DNA of 64,000 bases from Fragum whitleyi (lineage: Eukaryota; Mollusca; Bivalvia; Cardiida; Cardiidae): contig OX411544.1 of NCBI GenBank assembly GCA_948146395.1, positions 59,015,642-59,079,641 of the forward strand, read 5' to 3'. The notes beneath the pieces are model-generated. The model saw nothing but the letters and a program-made list of their open reading frames with translations, made no database searches and had not been told where the DNA came from. Positions 57,452-64,000 of this stretch are shown here, piece after piece (the first letter of the stretch is position 1; every line of letters begins with the position of its first letter). A program made the position numbers and the translations under genes.

Positions 57452-57796
57452 CAATAAGCTTGAATAATTGATAATTGAACTTTATACATGGGACGCATTA
57501 TGTGATCAGCTTGGGGGTTTGACGTTTCTACTGGAGAGCTATTTCCCTTTGTTGTTTTCAATTAATAAAATAGTCATTCATTTTCCATGAGTATGCCATA
57601 ACCAAATAGGGTCCCAAGGATTCAATAGAAAGGGTCACAGAGGTCCTTACTCAGAACTTGGGAGTTCCCGTGTTTTAGTTCTCCTCATATTTATGCCCCC
57701 CTTTGAAGAAGAGGGAGTAAATTGCTTTGCACTTGTCGGTCTGTCCCATAGACCTTTTCTCATCCAGAGTACAAAAAATATGCAAGCTAGAATGAT
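57452..57796 (+). repeat. 345-bp direct repeat, second, uninterrupted copy
   Basis: Retains GGGGGTTTGACGTTTCTACT, GGAGAGCTATTTCCC, the unoccupied form of both the D2 and the G insertion sites. Confidence 0.92.
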
Positions 57797-58745
57797 AAAC
57801 TTCACAGGTAGATAGATCTCATTGAGGAGAAGTGCAGTGCCCAAGAACCATGACTCTAATCATATTTTGTGAGTTATTGTCCTTTGTTGATTGACAAACT
57901 GGTTTTGTAGTGGCCAAAAGGGAGAAAAATATGAAAATTTATCAGCCTTTAAAGTACAGTAAAACCCCTCCTTCCGACCACCCCGGAAAAAATGGGCACC
58001 TGGCTATGAAGAACAATTTTTGAAAGAAATGGATTTTTTTTCTTTATTTAAATGGTCTAAAGCAAGCCCCCCAATATTCCAAATTACAACCGAAAGATCT
58101 AAATTTGTTATTTTAATTTTTGAAAAGAAAAAATGAGGTCACCATGCTTATTTTTTCTCACAGCTTTATGAAAATTAAATAGGTACCCAAAACATTGAGT
58201 GCAATTGAGCTCATGCCTTTGAATTTTTTTGAAAAATAACTCTTTATTTGAAGTTATTATTTTTAGACAAATAATTATTCTGAAAGCTGTTAATAAAGAA
58301 AAATGTTATATCTTTATTTGGTCCTATAGCTCAATTAAACTTTTTCTTATACTCTCGATATATTTAATTTGTGAAATAATGAAGAATATTTTGATTTGAA
58401 AAAAAGTTGAGGGTACTTGGTTACACATTTTTGGTCTTTTTTTTATTTTTTTTTACATAATTTAACTTTTTTGTAAAATTAAAGGGAGGTTATTCATAAA
58501 AATCATTCAAATTTCGAAACATATTTTTCAATATGGAAGGGCTAATGTTTAATACTTGTTTGTTGTTTCCTCTAAATACTCTAGAACCGGAAAAAATGCC
58601 TCTAAAAATTGGTGGAAAAATAAATTTTTGAAATTATATAATTTTTTGTGTGTTTTGTCAACCTTATATGCAGCGCTTTCTAAAACAAATAATTTGAATT
58701 TTGATTCATAGTTTTATAAGGCTCACACAAATAGAACATTTTTTT

Positions 58746-59945
58746 AGCTCCACTGGCTGAAAGCCACTGGGGCTATTATCATGGTGTTGTGTCCGTTGTG
58801 CGTCCATCCATCCGTCCGTCTGTGCATCAGGTCCTAAACTTTTTCTTTAGAAATCTTCTCAGAAATTACTGGTTGGATTTCAACCAAACTTCACAGAAAT
58901 GATCCTTGGGTGACCCTCTTCCAAAGTTAACGTTGTTCAAGAAATTTTGATCCAATGAAAAACATGGATTTAATGGGCGTGGCTAATTTCCAAATATGGT
59001 AAAAAGTGACTTTTCTCAGGTTCTAATTAAATTTTACATGAATGATCCTAAGGTGACCCTTTATCAGTCTACAAAAAATTGTTGTGATCAAATGAAAAAT
59101 ATGTATTTTACGGGCAGAGGTCAATTCTCTATATGTTATATAGTGGAAACTTTGAAGATCATTTTCTCAGAATCCATCTTACAGATATCAACCAAATTTT
59201 ACATGAATGATCCTTGGGTGACCCTTTATCAGTCCACCAAAAATTATTGTAAGCGGATGAAAAGTATGAATTTTAAGGGCGGATGTCATTTCTCTACATG
59301 TTATATAGTGTAAACTTTGTAAATCATTTTCTCAGAATGATGTAACTGATGGATATCAGTCAAACTTCATTAGTATGATCCTTTGGAGACCCTTTATCAG
59401 TCTACCAAAAATTATTGTAAGCGGATGAAAAATATGTATTTTAAGGGCGGACGTCATTTCTCTACATGTTATATAGTGTAAACTTTGTAAATCATTTTCT
59501 CAGAATGATGTAACTGATGGATATCAGTCAAACTTCATTAGTATGATCCTTTGGTGACCCTTTATCAGTCTACCAAAAATTATTGTAAGCGGATGAAAAA
59601 TATGTATTTTAAGGGTGGACGTCATTTCTCTACATGTTATATAGTGTAAACTTTGAAAATCATTTTCTCAGAATGATGTAACTGATGGATATCAGACAAA
59701 TTTCATTAGTATGATCCTTTGGTGATCCACTATCTTGTAGCCAAAAATTATCATTGGATGAAAAATATGTCTTTTATGGGCGGAGGTAATTTCTCTATAT
59801 GTTATAATAGTGGAAACTTTGAAAATCATTTCAACATCATTGAACCCAAAATATCTAAAAATCTAGTCAAAACTTAGATTTGCTATTACAAGAAATTCAA
59901 GCCTGTGGAGCGACACAAGCCATTCATGGCTTTCTAGTTAATGGT
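58746..59945 (+). mobile_element. family B tandem-repeat element (B2)
   Basis: Begins AGCTCCACTGGCTGAAAGCC, ACTGGGGCT and TTGTGTCCGTTGTGCGTCCA. About five units of 165-175 bp follow, each with TTCATTAGTATGATCCTTTG, ACCCTTTATCAGTCTACCAA, GATGAAAAATATGTATTTTA and ATGTTATATAGTG. The end (CTGTGGAGCGACACAAGCCA) matches B1. It stops about 65 bases before the last RING-gene exon. Confidence 0.82.
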
Positions 59946-60010
59946 GAAAAATTCAAAAACAGGTGAGCCAACGTCCCTAAAAGTCTAAATGGTAATCTCT
60001 ATTTTTTCAG

Positions 60011-60548
60011 AGAATGTGATGCAGAATCCAACCATACACCAAACAAGAGAATCAAAATATCCAGAAAGGGACGGGAGACACCTCAAACATCTCGTCCTTT
60101 AAGGTCAAATGTATCACCAAGGAGATCGCGACATCAAAGTGAAACCTCTAACCAAGAAAATACAGTTCCTTCAGTGTCAGTCACTAGATCACAATCTGTA
60201 AACAATAACTCAAGGAATCAGAGGCTTCTTGATTCAAGTAAATATCAAAGTACAACAATGTCAGAATCAGCTGACCCAGCCTCCAGCACAAGGAACCAGC
60301 AGACTTCAGGCTCCCATAGTCAAAGGTCACCTAGTTTTGGTGGGTTTGTATCATCTTCACGAGAAAACAAACATCCTAAACAAAGTCGTTCACAAAGCAG
60401 GAGTCGTGATAATACACTCACTGAGTCGAGTGTCGTATCTCAAGATACTAACCAAAGAGTAGATGAACTTTCAGGCTCAAGGAACTTGAGACGACATAAA
60501 AATAGAAATATTAGACTGGATACCTTAAGATCACGCTCTAGAAGATAG
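60011..60548 (+). CDS. RING gene last exon: completes zinc finger, basic Ser/Arg-rich tail
   Basis: The acceptor ATTTTTTCAG gives phase 2 and the first base completes Glu. The next codons are Glu and Cys, the last ligand of the TRAF-type finger. The tail is 178 residues, rich in Ser, Arg, Gln and Asn, with no fold evident. It has a bipartite-like basic run (NKRIKISRKGRE), SPRRSRHQSE, and ends in LRSRSRR before TAG (60546-60548). This suggests nuclear location and many phosphorylation sites (inference). With the proposed first exon the whole protein is 292 residues. The frame is open over 538 bases with no stop, so it is real coding sequence. No close named homologue is recognised. Confidence 0.9.
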
Positions 60549-61037
60549 AGATACATGCAGACATCTTTGACAGAGAGTAGATCAGTAGTACTCACCCCTG
60601 TCAAAAATCTAAGGAACAGTAGATAGGTGGGAAGGAGATAAAGGAAAATTTCAATGGGCAGACAGCTTGCTATGCTCAACCAACTAGTGAATGAGCCTGT
60701 ATATGACAGTAACTTATGAAATAGAAATTTACAATTATTTCTTATGCTTTTTCTGAAATGAGTTTTCACAGAATTTGAAACTGCCGAAAAGATATTGAAT
60801 ACTACCAGAGAGAATATTGAAATTTTAGATCTTCAAAATTTAGTGCCTTATTTCTTCAAAGATGTATCATCACAAAAGTGATGTACCTTTTTTGATATCA
60901 AAAATCAAATGGGACTAGGATACATTCTTTAATGAAAACAATGTGACATTTTAGTGCTTGCAAGCCTTTCTCAGTGACTATCCTGTTGCGTTTATTTTTT
61001 GTTTTGAACAAAATGGCGTATATTTTAAACATGACTT
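60549..61037 (+). other. probable 3' untranslated and downstream DNA of the RING gene
   Basis: AT-rich, with no exon signal. No single polyadenylation hexamer stands out. Confidence 0.4.
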
Positions 61038-61250
61038 TTTTCCAAGAAAACCCGAGGTATTACTATAGCTTTGGTATTGTCATCATTGTCATCAATGTCA
61101 TGTGGAAGCCTTGACATTTTGTGATATCTCTGGTACTACTGAAGGCTTTCGCTTGAAATTTGGCACACATGGCCACTGTCATAAGAGCAACATACACTAT
61201 GAAGGGAGATAGATGCATTTTGTGTGAATTATGCCCCTCTTTGGACTAGC
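61038..61250 (+). repeat. fragment of tandem-repeat element family I
   Basis: CGAGGTATTACTATAGCTTT, GACATTTTGTGATATCTCTG, GTACTACTGAAGGCTTTCGC and TTGAAATTTGGCACACATGG resemble 62377-62645 in the same order. Confidence 0.65.
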
Positions 61251-61967
61251 CAGAGGGTTGTGTATGTGGTTGACAGCATGAAAATGGTTAGAGTGAAAGA
61301 GATTTGCTCAAAGAGTTTATGGATAATAATTGACTTAAAGGGCAACTATCTACATCATCTGTCACTTAATTTCACTAGCTTATTCCCATTTTGGATTAAA
61401 CAGTTTTTGGCTCGTAAAAAAAATTATGCTTGATATGTCAGAAAAAACATGTCTATCTAATTCCTGAAACAATCCAGCATTAGTAAAATAAATTGTTGAT
61501 TCTTAATATCTCATTAAAAAGACTTTGCATAGCTTTCATATTTCAAAGACAAGACAAGACTCCTATCCATTTGTATATTTCTCAAAGTAAAATCAACATT
61601 GCAATAGCTCTCATCTTAAAACCACCAATAACATGGTAGTAACTTGTGGATCATGTATAAATCATGAGTTAGATTATTAGATTTTTATTTAAAAAGGAAT
61701 ATACATGAACTATGTTACAATAGTGGCATGAATTTTTCAATTACCTCGACAAAGCAGGTGGCCCAGTAGTGAGATAGGAACTTGACAGTTGGAATGACGT
61801 TATTGAAAATTGTGTTGAAGTATTTCAAGCTCAAACTCTGTTGCTGGTCATGTTGTAAACACCTTCATGGGAGAAATATTCACTGTTACCAGATGAGGTA
61901 CAATGTATATATGATGATGACTTGTTTACTCTATTTGATGCGTTATGTAATTCATTGTACATATAGA
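61251..61967. other. AT-rich DNA, no feature recognised
   Basis: No exon or repeat identified. Confidence 0.5.
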
Positions 61968-62040
61968 TGGCTCGGTGCTAAACAGTTGTCACTGCCTATA
62001 TGTTTATAGGCAGTTACAACTGTTTAACACTGAGCCATCA
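61968..62040. repeat. 73-bp palindrome Q1
   Basis: GATGGCTCGGTGCTAAACAG, TTG pairs with AACTGTTTAACACTGAGCCA, TC, around TATAGGCAG-type centres. The same family is at 63391-63464. Confidence 0.88.
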
Positions 62041-62376
62041 GTATCCTAATCAAATTGGCAATTTTCAACAGCCCGCTAAATGATGAAGTTTGTGGCAGGA
62101 TAGAGAATGTGGGAATGTGTGATAATGAATTAAGGAGAAAGTTCTGTTGTGATAGACAACCTTTCCAGCATTTATTGCAAAATTTATTTACAGCAAAATT
62201 ATACAGCCAATCATGCAACATCTGGACAGAAATTTAAGTGTCTTGTTTTGGAAAATGACCTTTCTTATGCTGAATGTAGATTATGCCTGCTGTATATATA
62301 TAGTTTGTGGACAGTATGGACTAAGATTAGCCTGCAGTCTGATCTTTACCTACACTGGCTGCTTTCTACTAAATTT

Positions 62377-62645
62377 TTAGCTCGGCTGTTTTGGATTAAC
62401 CTTAGGTATTGCTATAGCCTTAGTGTCGTCATTGTGCGAAAACTTTGATATTTTGTGATATCTCAACTGAAGGCATTCACTTGAAACTGGGATCATATAT
62501 TCACCATCAAAATAGCAGCCTATACTTTCAAGGGGGATAATTCTATATGCACTTTTGCAAATTATGCCCCTTTTTCGACTTAGATTTTTTTTTTCAACCA
62601 TCCAGCACTCAACAGCCAAACGTAGGCACCTGTAGGCTGTGCTCT
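62377..62645 (+). mobile_element. tandem-repeat element family I, single-unit copy
   Basis: Starts TTTTAGCTCGGCTG, has one unit (AGGTATTGCTATAGCCTTAG, TTTGTGATATCTCAACTGAA) and ends GTGCTCTTGTTGTT. The AGCTC start and CTTGTT end follow the plan of families A and B. Confidence 0.6.
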
Positions 62646-62842
62646 TGTTGTTGGAAGAACTAATACCATTTTGGTTGGAATGACCTTAAAATTTATTTCA
62701 AATTAAGCATAAGGGATTCATATAACGGCAATTTCTCATCATTTGTGTGTATATCTTCAACTACATGTATAATGAATTGATTACTGAGCTCTCTTCACTA
62801 CCTTTGTTATCCTTAGCAAACACTTATCAGGAAAATATCCTA

Positions 62843-63084
62843 GGCCCCGTTTTACTAAGCTTCTTATGAAAAAAATTATCGTAAGTCAAAATCACAAACC
62901 GTAGCTAGTGTTTTCATTCATTGTTAGATTCTGCCTTGTAATATCTCATTTGAATTGTCTCTTGAAGACAATTCAAATGAGATGATGCATGGCAGAATTC
63001 CATATTTGGTTACGTCTGAAGAAGCAACTTTAATTTTTGACTTACACACAAAATGATTGCAAGATCTCTAGTAAAATGGGCCCC
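62843..63084. mobile_element. MITE with GGGCCCGTTT ends (P2)
   Basis: AGGCCCCGTTTTACTAAGC at the left and CTAGTAAAATGGGCCCC at the right. An inner perfect hairpin has ATCTCATTTGAATTGTCT and its complement. Same family as 5634-5864. Confidence 0.88.
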
Positions 63085-63390
63085 ATGGTCCTTAAGTGAT
63101 CATCCAGCAATTGTAGCAAGATGCAAAATGCTGATTTGTGTGTGATTGGCCTTTTTTATTCTTTGAATAGTCTTATTAACAATATGCCAGAAAAAATAAA
63201 AATACTTAATATCATATGTAATAAAGTTCTATTTGTGTAAATATATTTACTAATGTTATAGAAAGTGATGTTATAGCGAGTGATATTTTCTTAACATTGA
63301 TTTTGATATGGTAGGGTGACATGTAATCATTGTGTTCTTTAGTGGGTTTACTAATTAACGAGCCTACTTTCAATGAGGGAGACTTATATT

Positions 63391-63464
63391 GATGGTTCAA
63401 TGCAAAACAGTTGTAACGTATAGGCAGATATAGGTACTTACAACTGTTTTGTGCTGAGCCATGG
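63391..63464. repeat. palindrome Q2
   Basis: GATGGTTCAATGCAAAACAG, TTGTAA and TTACAACTGTTTTGTGCTGA, GCCAT form arms like Q1, with a longer TATAGGCAGATATAGG centre. Confidence 0.85.
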
Positions 63465-63465
63465 A

Positions 63466-63905
63466 TACGTGACCAGTCACATGAAAAGGGACCATCTTGG
63501 AACTTCCTGAAATAAATGTTAGAAAAACAGAGTGGATCAAGAACAGGCAAACAAGAGGTCTCATCTCATAAATTCTTTCACATGAAGGCACAGTCAAACC
63601 TCTCTGAAGCGAGCACCAAAGGGACATTCAAAAAGCGCTTGCTTAAGACGGGTGCTTGCTTAATACAGGTCAATTTCAGTCCAAATGGTTCATTTGGGTA
63701 CTCGGTGACTGCTTGCTTAAGACGGGTTGCTTGCTGAATACAGGTGGCCACTTAGACAGGTTTGACTGTAGATTGATTATTCTAGATTCAGAAAATTAGG
63801 TATGTGCAAAAAAGTTTCAACCCTAGTCAGTCTGCAGAGTCTGACAAGGGTTGACACTTATGCACTTCCAAGATGGTCCCTTTTTCTGTGTCGGGTCATG
63901 TATAT
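63466..63905 (+). mobile_element. MITE M10, split by a Tc1-like MITE
   Basis: The left half ATACGTGACCAGTCACATGA to AATTCTTTCACATGAAGG and the right half TAGATTGATTATTCTAGATT to GATGGTCCCTTTTTCTGTGT, CGGGTCATGTATATATA together make one complete family M element. 178 bp are inserted between them. Confidence 0.9.
63591..63768 (+). mobile_element. Tc1/mariner-like MITE inside M10
   Basis: Ends CAGTCAAACCTCTCT and AGACAGGTTTGACTG, flanked by CA (63589-63590) and TA (63769-63770). The uninterrupted family reads AAGGTAGATTG, so this is a TA target with one later change. Internally it has repeated GCTTGCTTAAGACGGGT words. Confidence 0.88.
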
Positions 63906-64000
63906 ATAGTTGTAACTATGACTATGTGTGTTAGCAGGTCTATCCGTTTGAATTTGCCTGGAGCATTACTCTTGCATTTACAGACAGAATTCCAGATGGT
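63906..64000. other. end of window, no feature recognised
   Basis: Short unique stretch. It ends TTTGCAG-less, and CATTTACAGACAG at 63976-63986 could be a splice acceptor of an exon running out of the window, but too little is visible. Confidence 0.3.

Larger units (their letters stand above)
45133..60010 (+). other. 14.9-kb intron of the RING gene, built of nested repeats
   Basis: GTAAGT to TATTTTTTCAG. All but a few hundred bases belong to elements listed separately. 57850-58745 is AT-rich DNA with a TACAGTAAAACCCC motif at 57954-57967, like Tc1-type MITE ends. 59946-60010 is unique sequence before the acceptor. Confidence 0.8.

Overview
The window is animal nuclear DNA, most likely from a bivalve mollusc. 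The reasons are: AT-rich sequence; genes split into small exons by multi-kilobase introns with GT..AG boundaries; many copies of a tRNA-headed SINE whose body ends in GTTGAAAGCGGCGTTAAAC and an ATCA-type tail, as in mollusc SINEs; and abundant short-tandem-repeat elements of a type common in bivalve genomes. There are no bacterial operons. Species cannot be named from the sequence alone. About three quarters of the window is recognisable or suspected mobile DNA.

Genes. (1) A four-EF-hand, calmodulin-like protein on the + strand. Exons 7758-7950 (acidic N-terminal extension), 17622-17765, 18828-19070 and 20192-20277 all join in frame. The start codon lies on an exon I could not find. (2) A first exon of a probable secreted protein on the - strand (27200-27002), with signal peptide, three cysteines and a perfect GTAAGT donor; its downstream exons were not found. 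(3) A RING finger / TRAF-type zinc-finger protein on the + strand. Exons 43824-43982, 45019-45132 and 60011-60548 join in frame, and a possible first exon lies at 37335-37402. The C2HC zinc finger is completed only by joining the last two exons across a 14.9 kb intron. (4) Two decayed coding remnants: a Tc1-type transposase (1123-1893, -) and a weak BTB/BACK-like fragment (23845-24084, -).

Layout. 1-3938 is a large inverted repeat (arms about 430 bp) around the Tc1 remnant. 3939-20458 is the EF-hand gene; its 9.7 kb intron is packed with small palindromic elements. 20459-31280 is gene-poor AT-rich DNA with palindromes and the lone secreted-protein exon. 32811-37200 is a 4.4 kb element with long inverted ends. 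37335-60548 is the RING gene, whose introns hold two sets of nested transposons. 60549-64000 is downstream DNA with MITEs and a SINE-free repeat mix.

The most striking content is the nest at 45,646-57,796. Within one copy of a 345-bp direct repeat sit a hAT-like element (5-bp duplication CTACT; the empty site survives at 57528-57532) and a tandem-repeat element. The hAT-like element itself carries four further tandem-repeat insertions, two of them inside another. Several unrelated-looking element families (called A, B, C, G here) share one plan: a roughly 30-bp 5' hairpin, a GTCC-rich stretch, an array of about 145-170 bp repeats, a second copy of the 5' hairpin arm, often a short stem-loop, and a terminal CTTGTT. 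Comparison with empty sites shows that they join host DNA between two T residues with no target duplication. This points to rolling-circle (Helitron/Helentron-like) non-autonomous elements.
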